A DNA stretch of 64,000 bases from JAJPHI01 sp035541875 (GTDB lineage: Bacteria; Desulfobacterota; Binatia; Binatales; Binataceae), in the NCBI GenBank assembly GCA_035541875.1, contig DATKML010000009.1, positions 171,375 through 235,374 on the forward strand, in the 5' to 3' direction. The position numbers were made by a program, and so were the translations under genes. The notes under the pieces are model-generated. The model was not told where the DNA came from and did not search any database. It was given only the letters and a program-made list of their open reading frames with translations. Of this stretch, positions 16,885-25,486 are shown one piece after another; within the stretch, counting starts at the first letter, position 1, and each line of letters opens with the position of its first letter.

Positions 16885-17714
16885 GGACACCTGTCAGCCG
16901 CTTTGTTAGCGGACCCCCGCGTCTGCATTGCCTACGATGGGAAGCGGCTCATAGGCGCGCCGACACGATCGTGTTTGTGCACGGCAACTCGGCCAATGCC
17001 TGGTGGTGGCGCTTCGTTGCCGAGTCCTTTGAATCAGCGGCAAGCCTAATCGCGCTCGATCTGCGCGGCCATGGCGATAGCGCCTGGACACGACCGCCGG
17101 CCTATTCGCCGCACGACTACGCACAGGATATCGCGAATCTGATCACAGAGTTCGAGCTTGAACGGCCAATCGTCGTCGGCCATAGCATGGGCGGAGTCGC
17201 AACGATCGCGTTCGCCGAGCGCTTTCCACAACTGGCGCGTGCAATCGTCGCGGTCGACGTACCCGTCACCTCGACCCCGCGCCGAAATCGCTATCTGCGT
17301 CATCTCAAGTCACTGCCGAAGGTGGTCTATCCGGACCTGCCGACGGCGTTGCGAAGTTTTCGCCTGATGCCGAACGAAGGGGAAATCCCGCCTGAGGTGG
17401 TGCTCGAGATCGCGAAGAAAAGCCTGATACGCACCGAGGACGACACCTATACCCTCAAGTTCGACCGCGATAGTTTTTTCGGCAGTGACGGGATAGACGT
17501 GGCCGCGACGATTACTCGGCTGACGCTTCCGCTGTTACTGGTACGCGCCGGCGAGAGCCGTATCATGCTCGCCGATTCAGCCGAGAAAGCCCGCGAATCG
17601 AACCGTCTCGTGCAACTCATCACGATGCCGGGAGCGCATCATCACCTGCCGCTCGAGTGCCCGCTGGAGCTGGCCCGTGCGCTCGAGGATTTCGCTCGCG
17701 CGATTCCCGTTTGA
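16881..17714 (+). CDS. Alpha/beta hydrolase (second of tandem pair)
   Basis: A 277-residue alpha/beta hydrolase related to the preceding gene. Visible features are FVHGNSANAWWWRFVAESF, LDLRGHGDSAWTRPPAY, the nucleophile motif VGHSMGG (Ser near residue 99) and a C-terminal MPGAHHHLPLECP carrying the catalytic His. The start ATG overlaps the previous stop. Tandem hydrolases with conserved catalytic triads suggest either a two-step or a broadened substrate range. The CDGSH gene follows after about 90 bases. Confidence 0.88.
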   Translation: MRTPVSRFVSGPPRLHCLRWEAAHRRADTIVFVHGNSANAWWWRFVAESFESAASLIALDLRGHGDSAWTRPPAYSPHDYAQDIANLITEFELERPIVVGHSMGGVATIAFAERFPQLARAIVAVDVPVTSTPRRNRYLRHLKSLPKVVYPDLPTALRSFRLMPNEGEIPPEVVLEIAKKSLIRTEDDTYTLKFDRDSFFGSDGIDVAATITRLTLPLLLVRAGESRIMLADSAEKARESNRLVQLITMPGAHHHLPLECPLELARALEDFARAIPV

Positions 17715-17805
17715 CTCCAGCAACCTGCTGGTCTTTTATTGCGGCAATCCGTCGCGCATCTCGGGCAAGGGTCCGACCGCGGCAGAGATGGAGGCTTTTA
17801 TAACG

Positions 17806-17997
17806 ATGGCACGACTAGTTCGTCACGATGAAACGGGGCCGTACGAGATTCCAGAAGGCACCGAACTCCCGGCCTGGATCTGCGGCTGCGGCCTGTCGAA
17901 GAACAAGCCCTACTGCGACGGGACTCATAAAAAGACCCGCGACGAGGGCGACCAGCTCTTCACCTACGACGGGGACAAGCGCACTCCAGTGAAGTAG
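17806..17997 (+). CDS. CDGSH iron-sulfur domain protein
   Basis: A 63-residue protein with one perfect CDGSH zinc-finger-like 2Fe-2S motif, CGCGLSKNKPYCDGTH (C-x-C-x2-S-x3-P-x-C-D-G-T-H). ATG 17806 is preferred because GGAGG lies 11 bases upstream and the protein then begins MARLVRHDETGPYEI, the family start; the open frame extends into the hydrolase gene. CDGSH proteins bind a redox-active 2Fe-2S cluster with 3-Cys-1-His ligation and act in electron or cluster transfer. No partner is apparent. Confidence 0.85.
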   Translation: MARLVRHDETGPYEIPEGTELPAWICGCGLSKNKPYCDGTHKKTRDEGDQLFTYDGDKRTPVK

Positions 17998-18010
17998 TCC
18001 TGATGCTCGT

Positions 18011-18044
18011 GCTGCAGGTTGCGAGGCTCCTTGCCGCCTGCAGC
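18011..18044. terminator. Strong inverted repeat between convergent genes
   Basis: GCTGCAGG (18011-18018) and CCTGCAGC (18037-18044) enclose a second stem GCGAGG/CCTTGC. The element lies between the ends of the CDGSH gene and the convergent uppP gene. There is no T-run on either side, so it may act as a bidirectional RNA-end or processing hairpin and not as a classic intrinsic terminator. Confidence 0.4.
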
Positions 18045-18051
18045 CTCACCA

Positions 18052-18837
18052 TCAAGACCGCATCAGCCAGATCGCTGCCACGAAGGCGGCCAATCCCAAA
18101 CGATAGACTGCGAATACACCGTACGAACGCGCGCGCACGAAGCGCACAAGCACCGAGATCGCGATCAAGCCGAAGATCGCGGCAAACACAAACCCGACGA
18201 TCACATCCGATGAGATCCCATCGTGCAGCAATTGGCGGCTTTCGTGCAGACCCGCGCCCGCGATAATCGGCGTCGCCATCATGAAAGAGAAATTCGCCGC
18301 ATCTTCGCGGCTGATCCCCATCACGCGCGCCATCGTGATAGTCGAACCGGAGCGCGACACGCCGGGAATAATCGCCAGCGCCTGACTCAGCCCAATCACC
18401 AGCGCATCGAAGACCCCTATTTGGCTCAGCTTGCGGCGCTGCGGTTGAGATTTATCGAAATACCAGAGCGCGACGCCCATCAGGGACATAGTAACCGCTA
18501 TCAGGATTGGGGAACGGAAAATCGTCTCGGCCTGCTTCTCCAGCAGCAGCCCGACGATCGCGCCCGGTACCGACGCGATAATCAGGAGCATCAGTAGTCG
18601 CTTGCTTGCGCGATCGTCATTGAAAAGCGAGGCCCCCATCTTGAGCCATTGCTGCCAGTAAAAAAGCAACAGCGCGAGCAACGTTCCAAGGTGCAGTGCT
18701 ACGTCGAAGGCCAGCCCCTGGTCCTTCCAATTCATCAGCCAAGGAACCAAGATCAGGTGAGCTGAGCTTGAAACCGGCAGGAACTCGGTCAGCCCTTGGA
18801 CGATGCCTAAGATAGCTGCTTGAAGCGACTGAAGCAT
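18052..18837 (-). CDS. uppP: Undecaprenyl-diphosphatase UppP (BacA)
   Basis: A 261-residue multi-pass inner-membrane enzyme that dephosphorylates undecaprenyl diphosphate, recycling the lipid carrier for peptidoglycan and other surface polymers. Both catalytic motifs are present: near residue 16 GLTEFLPVSSSAHLIL (Glu and Ser residues) and near residue 160 the PGVSRSGSTITMAR motif with the catalytic Arg. About eight hydrophobic helices are visible and the length is normal for the BacA family. It is divergent from the small gene at 19005, with a 167-base AT-richer region between them. Confidence 0.93.
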   Translation of the reverse strand: MLQSLQAAILGIVQGLTEFLPVSSSAHLILVPWLMNWKDQGLAFDVALHLGTLLALLLFYWQQWLKMGASLFNDDRASKRLLMLLIIASVPGAIVGLLLEKQAETIFRSPILIAVTMSLMGVALWYFDKSQPQRRKLSQIGVFDALVIGLSQALAIIPGVSRSGSTITMARVMGISREDAANFSFMMATPIIAGAGLHESRQLLHDGISSDVIVGFVFAAIFGLIAISVLVRFVRARSYGVFAVYRLGLAAFVAAIWLMRS

Positions 18838-19004
18838 TTTAATTAAAGCTATGTCATCCCAAATTGAATTGTGCTAGGGTAAAAGCCATTAGATGCTACG
18901 CGAACGGCGAACCCCGCGCGATACCAATCGGTTAATTTGCACTTGGCAGACCGGTCTGCGGTGAATATGATGCGTCTCGTGGTGGCAGCGGGAGGCAGGT
19001 CATA

Positions 19005-19310
19005 ATGGCGCTCAGCCCTAGGTCCAAGATTGTGCGGCTACGAGAGAACGTCCGGCCCTATACCGAGCGCGACACTGCGATGGAGTCGCCCAGCGAGCCG
19101 CGCCGCTTCCCGATCGTCTCGACGCTCCCACGCTTGCCGTTGATGATTCCGGACGAGATTCTGGACTATTACGGTTGGGTGTTCTGCCAGGGTGGCTTCC
19201 TGAACCTGCAGATGACGTTCGAGCAGTTTCTCGCGGTCGTAGCGGCTCTAAGCCCCGAAGGTTTGAGTCCCGAATACGATGACGCTATCGCCCTCGCGAG
19301 CGATAACTAA
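19005..19310 (+). CDS. Conserved small hypothetical protein
   Basis: A 101-residue protein I do not recognise. GGGAGGCAGG lies eight bases before the ATG. The first 45 residues are basic and probably disordered; the rest (LMIPDEILDYYGWVFCQGGFLNLQMTFEQFLAVVAAL) looks like a compact alpha-helical domain ending in an acidic EYDDAIALASD tail. Codon use matches the neighbours, so it is likely real. It is convergent with the lipoprotein gene, six bases apart, with a hairpin overlapping the latter's 3' end. Confidence 0.6.
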   Translation: MALSPRSKIVRLRENVRPYTERDTAMESPSEPRRFPIVSTLPRLPLMIPDEILDYYGWVFCQGGFLNLQMTFEQFLAVVAALSPEGLSPEYDDAIALASDN

Positions 19311-19315
19311 GCGCG

Positions 19316-19990
19316 TCAGTGCATAGCCTGTTTAAGCAGGCTATTTCTCACCCAGATATTCTGAAAAGGCGTCACATCGGTCGGTGAATTGAGGCCGTTA
19401 TCCTTCGCGATTACGGTCCAGTTCTTGTCATCCCCGGTGACCCGCTTGGAGAGGGCCTTGAGGTCCTCGTTCGGGAGCAGGGTGAAGTTCACGCCGCCGC
19501 TGGCCGGAAGTTTCGATGGAGCCGGGTACTTCGACGCGAGCTCGTCGATTTCTTTAAAGAGTGCGAAGCGATTATCGGCCTTGTAACTGGCCTGCATCTC
19601 GTCCGGTACGTACTCGGTCCGGACGTTCACGATAACCCTGGTGCGCTGCGCTCCCTGCGGAATCAATTGGATTTCGTAGCGATAACGGGGCTTATGCCCG
19701 ACCAGTCGATCGAAGCTGCTGACCGGCGTATTCGGGTCAGCGTCACGCCATAGCGTGATTATCGAATTGTCCGACTGCACTTCGAACAGGATACCGTCGC
19801 CACGCAACGATTCTTCGACATATTGAAGCGTATCGGCCAAGGGATAGTTGTACTCGTGCTCCTCGCCCACCACGGAGTCCGGGTTCACGAGATGCTCTTC
19901 ATTCATTGAATGACCGACGACGCATCCCGCGGCTAAGGCGAGCGCTCCCACAACCAGCGCCAAGAGACGCTTTGAACTAAACAAATGCAT
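19316..19990 (-). CDS. Lipoprotein with LysM-like C-terminus
   Basis: A 224-residue lipoprotein. ATG 19990 gives a proper signal (MHLFSSKRLLALVVGALALAAGC) with lipobox LAAGC, so lipidation at Cys23. The middle region (ADTLQYVEESLRGDGILFEVQ, YRYEIQLIPQGAQRTRVIVNVRTEY) has the alternating pattern of a beta-rich periplasmic domain. The C-terminal 50 residues (DLKALSKRVTGDDKNWTVIAKDNGLN, PFQNIWVRNSLL) resemble a LysM-type peptidoglycan-binding unit. Role in the envelope is inferred only. Confidence 0.75.
   Translation of the reverse strand: MHLFSSKRLLALVVGALALAAGCVVGHSMNEEHLVNPDSVVGEEHEYNYPLADTLQYVEESLRGDGILFEVQSDNSIITLWRDADPNTPVSSFDRLVGHKPRYRYEIQLIPQGAQRTRVIVNVRTEYVPDEMQASYKADNRFALFKEIDELASKYPAPSKLPASGGVNFTLLPNEDLKALSKRVTGDDKNWTVIAKDNGLNSPTDVTPFQNIWVRNSLLKQAMH
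19323..19348 (+). terminator. Candidate intrinsic terminator after 19005-19310
   Basis: ATAGCCTG (19323-19330) pairs with CAGGCTAT (19337-19344) around a six-base loop, followed by TTCTC. It lies inside the 3' end of the convergent lipoprotein gene and could end transcription of the plus-strand gene. The T-run is short, hence moderate confidence. Confidence 0.4.
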
Positions 19991-20133
19991 GGTAATCCGA
20001 GACAAGAAACCATGAGCGGAAAGCATCTGCAAGCCATCGGCTCTCTCAACGGCATCGCTGGACGTGGCTCGGTTGTGCTAAGAAACACCAACCTTACGGG
20101 TTATCAACTTCTTGCGGGACGACGGGAACGAGT

Positions 20134-21501
20134 ATGAATGACCAAATGAATACGGAGCCGCGCCACGTAGTCGCGGTGATTGGGGCCGCGACGGCCGGGT
20201 CCGAAGTTGCACGATTGCTCGCTAAGCGGGGCGCCTTCGTGGTGGTGTTTGATCAAAATGCGCGTCCTTACGGTAAAATCGAGGACGGGCTGCCGCGATG
20301 GCACGAGAAGCAGCGCCGCGATGAGTACGAGGAAATCAACAAGCGGCTCGATCATCCGAATATCGAGTTTGTGCCGCTTACCCGGATGGGGACCGGGTTG
20401 AATTTTGATGAACTGCGCAAGGAGTGGGGACTGAGCGCGGTCGTCCTAGCACATGGAGCTTGGCGTGACCGTCCGCTGCCGGTGGATGGCGTCGATACGT
20501 ATATCGACAAGGGGCTGATCTATCAGAATCCTCTCATTTATTGGTTCAACCATCACGAAGAAAAAAGCTACAACGGCCCGCAGTATGAGCTGGCGCCCGG
20601 CGGTATCGTCGTCGGTGGTGGGCTAGCCTCGATCGACGTCGTAAAAGTGCTCCAGATCGAGATGACGCTGGCGGCGCTCCGCAAACGCGGCATCGAAGAA
20701 GACATGATCAAGATGGAACGCGAGGGTATCAATGAGGTCCTGAAGCACCATCAGCTTGATTGGGCCAGCCTCGGTATTGCGCCCTGCAAGCTCTTTTATC
20801 GCCGGCGTGTGCTCGATATGCCGCTTTCGGATATTCCGCCCGATGCGCCCCCGAAGCGCGCCGAGGCTCTCAAGATGGCGCGGCAAAAGATTCTTGAAAA
20901 GGCGCAGCGTAAGTTCCTGTTTGAGTTTTCCGATCGCAGCGTCCCGACCGGGATGGTGCTCGAAGGCGGCCGTCTGACCGGGTTGGAAATCAGCCGCACC
21001 GAGGTGGTCGATAACAAAGCCAAGACCGTTCCCGGCAGTGCGCAGAATATCAAAGGTCCGTTCGTTATCAGCTCGATTGGTAGTATCCCCGAGCAGATTC
21101 CCGGTATCCCACAGCAAGGCGAAGTTTACACCTACGTCGATGCCAAAGTCGGCCTCCTGATGGAGGGGGCTACCGCCGTCTATGCGGCTGGTAACGTGCT
21201 GACCGGTAAGGGCAATATTAAAGACTCGCTCGATAACGCGACTGAGGTTGGTTCGTTCGTCGCGGAACGCTACTTGGGTCTCGCGGATGACGGCAGCCGC
21301 GCAGCCCTGGCCGAAGGGGCTCGCAGTGAGGCGGCCAAGACCGGCGAAGCGATTGCCGGTAATCTGGACGGGCGTCCCAAGCTGGGCACCACCGAGATCG
21401 CCAGGATCCTGGCGCGAGTGCGTGAGAAGCAGAAGGCCATCGGTTTCGAGGGTAATTATCGTGCGTGGATCACTAAGGTCACGCCGCCGGATTTGCAGTA
21501 A
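20134..21501 (+). CDS. FAD-dependent oxidoreductase, adrenodoxin reductase / GltD-like
   Basis: A 455-residue two-dinucleotide-binding flavoprotein. The N-terminal VIGAATAGSEVARLLAKRGAFVVVFD is the FAD Rossmann motif (variant G-x-A-x-x-G), followed by the PYGKIEDGLPRWHEKQR segment typical of the GltD/adrenodoxin reductase group, which binds NAD(P)H in a second Rossmann unit (GGIVVGGGLASIDVVKVLQ near residue 153). A late VYAAGNVLTGKGNIKDSLDNA motif carries the FAD-contacting Asp. It probably passes electrons between NAD(P)H and a ferredoxin or iron-sulfur partner, none of which is adjacent. It lies 21 bases before glyA, suggesting cotranscription with the glycine-metabolism genes. Confidence 0.82.
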   Translation: MNDQMNTEPRHVVAVIGAATAGSEVARLLAKRGAFVVVFDQNARPYGKIEDGLPRWHEKQRRDEYEEINKRLDHPNIEFVPLTRMGTGLNFDELRKEWGLSAVVLAHGAWRDRPLPVDGVDTYIDKGLIYQNPLIYWFNHHEEKSYNGPQYELAPGGIVVGGGLASIDVVKVLQIEMTLAALRKRGIEEDMIKMEREGINEVLKHHQLDWASLGIAPCKLFYRRRVLDMPLSDIPPDAPPKRAEALKMARQKILEKAQRKFLFEFSDRSVPTGMVLEGGRLTGLEISRTEVVDNKAKTVPGSAQNIKGPFVISSIGSIPEQIPGIPQQGEVYTYVDAKVGLLMEGATAVYAAGNVLTGKGNIKDSLDNATEVGSFVAERYLGLADDGSRAALAEGARSEAAKTGEAIAGNLDGRPKLGTTEIARILARVREKQKAIGFEGNYRAWITKVTPPDLQ

Positions 21502-21522
21502 GCTGGAGTTTTGAGGAGGTAG

Positions 21523-22773
21523 TTGTCATTGCGCCATCTGGAACAGACAGATCCCGAGATTTTTCAACTGATTCGGGAGGAGGAGCGCTATCAGGCCGAA
21601 TCGATCCGCCTGATCCCCTCCGAGAATTACGTTTCCAGCGCAGTGTTGGAAGCAACCGGCTCGGTCCTCACCAATAAGTATTCCGAGGGCTATGCCGGCA
21701 AGCGTTATTACGAAGGCCAACGCTATATCGACCAAATCGAGAGCCTGGTGGTCGATCGTGCGAAGGCACTGTTCGGGGCGGAACACGCGAACGTGCAGCC
21801 GTACTCGGGATCGCCGGCGAACCTCGCCGTCTATTTTGCGCTACTGAAGCCCGGTGAGGGGCTGATGGGTCTGGCGCTGCCGCACGGGGGTCATCTGACC
21901 CACGGATGGAACGTCAGTATCACGGGGAATTTCTGGCGCCCGATACATTATACGGTCGATCGCGAATCGCAGCGGATCGACTATGACGTGGTTCGCGATC
22001 TGGCCCGCAAGGAGAAGCCACGTATCATCGTTACCGGTGCGACGGCTTATCCGCGTCAATTCGATTTCAAAATCTTCGCCGATATCGCGAAGGAGGTCGG
22101 GGCGTATCTGCTCGCCGATATCTCCCATATCGCGGGATTGGTCGTCGCGGGAGCGCATCCAGATCCGGTGCCCTATGCGGACGTGGTCGTGACGACGACG
22201 CATAAGACGTTGCGAGGACCGCGCGGCGCGATGATTCTCTGTCGCAACGACATCGCAGCCGCGATCGACAAGGCGGTCTTCCCCGGTTTGCAGGGCGGAC
22301 CGCATAACCATACGACGGCCGCGATCGGAGTCGCGCTAAAAGAAGCCGCGACCCCCGAGTTTAAGGAGTATGGCCATCAGGTGGTGCGCAACGCCAAGGC
22401 GCTTGCCGCGGGATTGATCGAGCGCGGTTTCAACCTCGTCTCGGGCGGCACCGACAATCATCTGTTGCTGATAGATCTCACCAACAAAAAGGTGATCGGC
22501 AAGAAGGGTGCTCAGGCGCTCGACCGAGCCGGCATTATCGGCAACTACAACACGGTTCCTTTCGATCCCCGCAAACCCTTCAGCCCCAGCGGAATACGAC
22601 TCGGTACGCCGGCCGTTACGTCGCGCGGGATGAAGGAAGCGGATATGCATCGGATTGCCGCCTGGATCGAGGAGGTGATTGCCCATATCGATGACGAAGC
22701 GACAATCGCCCGCGTCGCGGGTGAGGTGCGTGAGCATTGCCGCAGCTTTCCTGCACCGGGAGTAATCATCTAA
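21523..22773 (+). CDS. glyA: Serine hydroxymethyltransferase
   Basis: A 416-residue PLP enzyme interconverting serine and glycine with transfer of a one-carbon unit to tetrahydrofolate. Family sequence is strong throughout: LIPSENYVSSAVLEATGSVLTNKYSEGYAGKRYYEG near the N-terminus, NVQPYSGSPANLAVYFAL, and the PLP lysine in VTTTHKTLRGPRG (Lys228). There is no ATG; TTG at 21523 sits three bases after GAGGAGG and a second TTG at 21529 (MRHLEQTD) has a better nine-base spacing. The next gene (ThiO) starts immediately after the stop. Confidence 0.96.
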   Translation: MSLRHLEQTDPEIFQLIREEERYQAESIRLIPSENYVSSAVLEATGSVLTNKYSEGYAGKRYYEGQRYIDQIESLVVDRAKALFGAEHANVQPYSGSPANLAVYFALLKPGEGLMGLALPHGGHLTHGWNVSITGNFWRPIHYTVDRESQRIDYDVVRDLARKEKPRIIVTGATAYPRQFDFKIFADIAKEVGAYLLADISHIAGLVVAGAHPDPVPYADVVVTTTHKTLRGPRGAMILCRNDIAAAIDKAVFPGLQGGPHNHTTAAIGVALKEAATPEFKEYGHQVVRNAKALAAGLIERGFNLVSGGTDNHLLLIDLTNKKVIGKKGAQALDRAGIIGNYNTVPFDPRKPFSPSGIRLGTPAVTSRGMKEADMHRIAAWIEEVIAHIDDEATIARVAGEVREHCRSFPAPGVII

Positions 22774-24231
22774 GTGAAAGCGGTCGTTATCGGCGCCGGG
22801 ATTATCGGCGGCAGCGTAGCGTGGCGGCTCGCGCGCGAAGGCGTCGAAGTCACGATTCTGGAAAAGGGTCGCGCCGGTCAGGAGGCCTCATGGGCAGCGG
22901 CCGGCATGATCGCTCCACAGGCGGAAGCGCAGGGACCCGGCCCGTTCTTTGATCTATGCATCAAGGCGCGCGACGTCTTCGCGGCGACCGTCGACACGCT
23001 CCGCGCCGAATCGGGCATCGATCCTGAATACGACGATGCCGGAATCCTGTACGTCGCCTTCGATAAGGGCGAACAAGAGGAGCTTGCTGAGCGCGCCCGA
23101 TGGCAGATGACAGCGCCGGGAGCCGCCGTGGAGGAGTTGTCCGGCGATGAAGCTCGCAAGCGTGAGCCCGGACTCTCGTCTGAGGTGATCTACGCTGCCT
23201 ACCTGCCGAAGGATCGCCGCACCGATAATCGCAAACTCACGCAGGCGTACCTCGCTGCCGCGCAAGCCAAAGGGGCGACATTGCGTGAAGGCACGAGCGT
23301 CGAGCAGATCGTGACCCAGGGCAATAAAGCCATCGGAGTCCGACTGAGCGATGGCACCGAGATCGCCGCGGACGTAATTATAAACGCGTCAGGTGCATGG
23401 AGTCGCTCGGTACGCGGCGTTGAAGCCGACGCCATCGCGACCTATCCGGTGCGCGGACAGATGCTCTGCTTCGAAGGCCTGAAGCCGCTTCACGGTCCTT
23501 CGATCTTCTCGCTGCATGGCTATATCGTGCCTCGGCGCGACGGAAGGCTAATCGTGGGTTCCACGATGGAAGAAGCTGGTTACAACAGGCAGGTCACGCT
23601 CGGCGGGATCGAGAAGATCGCGCGCGGCGGGATGAAGATGATGCCCAGCCTCGCCGGACTCCCGATGACTGATTCATGGTCGGGCTTGCGTCCTGCGACG
23701 AAAGACTTCCTGCCGATAATCGGACCTTCGCCGTCGGTCCGCAATTTCTTTTACGCCGTAGGCCATTTCCGCAGCGGGATTCTGCTATCGGCTCTCACTG
23801 GTGAACTGATAGCTGACCTGATTGGCGGACGACCTCCGGCAATCGATCTCAAGGCGTTCGCGCCAGATCGCTTCATGGCGACCACCAAGAGCACCGTGCT
23901 TGGCCTGGTGCGCGATATCCTGTTCCGCTCGAAAATCGACGCGGCTGCGCAAGTGCTCGGAATCGAGGTCGCCTATGCCTCGACGGTCGAGCAGGCGGCC
24001 AAGCGATGCGCCGAGCTAAAGCCGTCGTCGGTTTTCGTCGATCTGTCGGACGCGAACTTTCCCGTTGAAGCCACAGTCAAAGCGGTGAAGGACGGGAACG
24101 CGCAGACGAAGCTCGTCGGCTTCGCGTCGCATGTCGACCTGAAGCCGTTGGCTTCCGCAAAAGCCTCAGGTTTCGACAAGACGCTGTCCCGCGCCGAGTT
24201 CACCGCGAAGCTGCCCGAGCTTTTGAAGTAA
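22774..24231 (+). CDS. thiO: Glycine oxidase ThiO fused to a receiver-like domain
   Basis: Residues 1-367 are a full glycine oxidase/ThiO: FAD motif VIGAGIIGGSVAWRLAREG, ASWAAAGMIAPQAEAQG, DRRTDNRKLTQAYLAAAQAKG, GLRPATKDFLPIIGP and a normal end APDRF. ThiO oxidises glycine to iminoglycine for thiazole formation in thiamine synthesis. The frame then runs without stop into a 118-residue domain starting MATTKSTVLGLVRDILF with DVA-like beta-alpha units (KPSSVFVDLSD, KLVGFASHVDLK, SGFDKTLSRAEFTAKLPELL), resembling small stand-alone CheY-like proteins that lack a clear phospho-Asp. The Met at residue 368 (23875) looks like an old start codon. GTG start abuts the glyA stop, so the two are tightly coupled. 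Confidence 0.85.
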   Translation: MKAVVIGAGIIGGSVAWRLAREGVEVTILEKGRAGQEASWAAAGMIAPQAEAQGPGPFFDLCIKARDVFAATVDTLRAESGIDPEYDDAGILYVAFDKGEQEELAERARWQMTAPGAAVEELSGDEARKREPGLSSEVIYAAYLPKDRRTDNRKLTQAYLAAAQAKGATLREGTSVEQIVTQGNKAIGVRLSDGTEIAADVIINASGAWSRSVRGVEADAIATYPVRGQMLCFEGLKPLHGPSIFSLHGYIVPRRDGRLIVGSTMEEAGYNRQVTLGGIEKIARGGMKMMPSLAGLPMTDSWSGLRPATKDFLPIIGPSPSVRNFFYAVGHFRSGILLSALTGELIADLIGGRPPAIDLKAFAPDRFMATTKSTVLGLVRDILFRSKIDAAAQVLGIEVAYASTVEQAAKRCAELKPSSVFVDLSDANFPVEATVKAVKDGNAQTKLVGFASHVDLKPLASAKASGFDKTLSRAEFTAKLPELLK

Positions 24232-24260
24232 ATTCTATTCGCGCTGTCAGTGGTGTCCTT

Positions 24261-24621
24261 ATGAAGGGACAGAAGCGATACGGAAAGCGTGCTTTAGGCG
24301 GATCGATCGAGTTGGACGGCCGCGAGTTACTTTGGGAAATTAATCTCCGAACCCCAAGTCATCTCTGGTGTAGGAACCCGCGGAATACTTATCTCGTGCA
24401 GGTTAAAGGGGGCGAATAATCGTGAGCTGATTCTTGAGTTTCCGAACCTCATCGATAGGTATAAGACAGCATTTAAGGCTGGCTGGGCAAAAATTCCGCA
24501 ACGGCCAAAATTCTCTCCGAAAATTGTTGAGGCGGGCATCCGCGAGGCCATAGCCTCTGGTTGGGATCCCGATTCTCGCGGCAAGAGCTTTGTCTTTGCG
24601 GTTTCGAGCAGCAACTCATGA
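24261..24621 (+). pseudogene. Small conserved protein, frameshifted
   Basis: The first 28 codons from ATG 24261 read MKGQKRYGKRALGGSIELDGRELLWE; that frame stops at 24418-24420. From about 24345 the sequence in the next frame continues SEPQVISGVGTRGILISCR, then RELILEFPNL, KIPQRPKFSPKIVEAGIREA and ASGWDPDSRGKSFVFAVSS to a TGA at 24619-24621. The two halves match one small bacterial protein type with a RELILEFP...SPxxVExxIREAxxxGWDPxSRGK signature, so one extra base near 24342-24348 is inferred. Restored length about 120 residues, function unknown. This explains the apparently empty 485-base gap between ThiO and Ssb. Confidence 0.65.
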
Positions 24622-24716
24622 CTCGCCCGTCACTTTCCACAGGGCTGTCCATAGCCGAGAAGGCTTCGCTTGCCTTCGGCTGCGCGCCTGCTTAGTTTCG
24701 ATCAGGGCAACATAAG

Positions 24717-25133
24717 ATGTCGGTAAACAAGGCAATTCTCGTCGGCAACCTCGGGCGCGATCCCGAGATACGCCATGTACCCTCGGGCCAGACCGTGGCG
24801 AACTTCTCGATCGCGACGACTGAGACCTATAACGATCGCAGCGGGGCGCGACAGGAGCGCACCGAATGGCATCGTATCGTGGCGTGGGGCAAGCTCGCCG
24901 AGGTCTGCGCGCAATACCTGAAAAAGGGACGTCAGGTTTACGTCGAGGGGCGGATCACCAACCGCCAATACGACGCCAAAGACGGCAGTGGCAAACGCTC
25001 AACCACCGAGATTGTTGCCCAGACGATCCAGTTTCTCGGCGGGCGTGCCGGAGCGATGGATGACGGCGGCGGCATGGGTATGGGCGCCGATATGGGCCCG
25101 CCTCCGATGGACGACGAGGATATCCCGTTCTAG
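24717..25133 (+). CDS. ssb: Single-stranded DNA-binding protein
   Basis: A 138-residue SSB with one OB fold: SVNKAILVGNLGRDPEIRH, VANFSIATTETYN, TEWHRIVAWGKLAEVCAQYLKKG and VEGRITNRQYDAKDG are canonical. The Gly/Met-rich linker (residues 113-128) ends in the acidic DDEDIPF tip used for protein interactions. It binds and protects single-stranded DNA in replication, repair and recombination. Its stop overlaps the stop of the convergent DUF309 gene by three bases. Confidence 0.96.
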   Translation: MSVNKAILVGNLGRDPEIRHVPSGQTVANFSIATTETYNDRSGARQERTEWHRIVAWGKLAEVCAQYLKKGRQVYVEGRITNRQYDAKDGSGKRSTTEIVAQTIQFLGGRAGAMDDGGGMGMGADMGPPPMDDEDIPF

Positions 25134-25486
25134 GCAATCAAGCGAAGAACCGGGCGCGCCATCGATGGGTCGCCGTTTTCGACTGCTGAGATACACATCT
25201 CCAGTGCCCTGGAAAACCCGACTAACGATAGTCCAATAGATAGGCGCGAGTCGCTCACGAGATTCACTCGCGATTTACGCATAAGTGACCGCGCCCCGAC
25301 GAGGTTGCCGCGCTCGAGATGCAGCAGCGCGGCGGCCGCCTGAATCAAGCCCTGTAAAACGGTTTTCTCCTCGCCCTCGGCTTGCAGCCATACCTTTTCG
25401 AGCACTTCGTGACTTTCGAAATACCGGCCGGCGTTGAACAGTTCGATGCCGCAGACGAAGTCGTTGCCGTCGGATTTCTCCTTCAT
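25130..25486 (-). CDS. DUF309 family protein
   Basis: A 118-residue helical protein with the DUF309 signature FNAGRYFESHEVLEKVWL near residue 16 (His-Glu in the E-SHEVLE helix) followed by LQGLIQAAAALLHLERGN. The family is a small predicted metal-binding helical bundle of unknown role. Its ATG overlaps the Lhr stop by four bases, so it is cotranslated with the helicase gene. Confidence 0.8.
   Translation of the reverse strand: MKEKSDGNDFVCGIELFNAGRYFESHEVLEKVWLQAEGEEKTVLQGLIQAAAALLHLERGNLVGARSLMRKSRVNLVSDSRLSIGLSLVGFSRALEMCISAVENGDPSMARPVLRLIA

Noticed and set aside
24327..24614. Minus-strand frame in the ThiO-ssb gap
   Set aside because: It is antisense to a plus-strand frameshifted gene with conserved features and has no recognisable content of its own.
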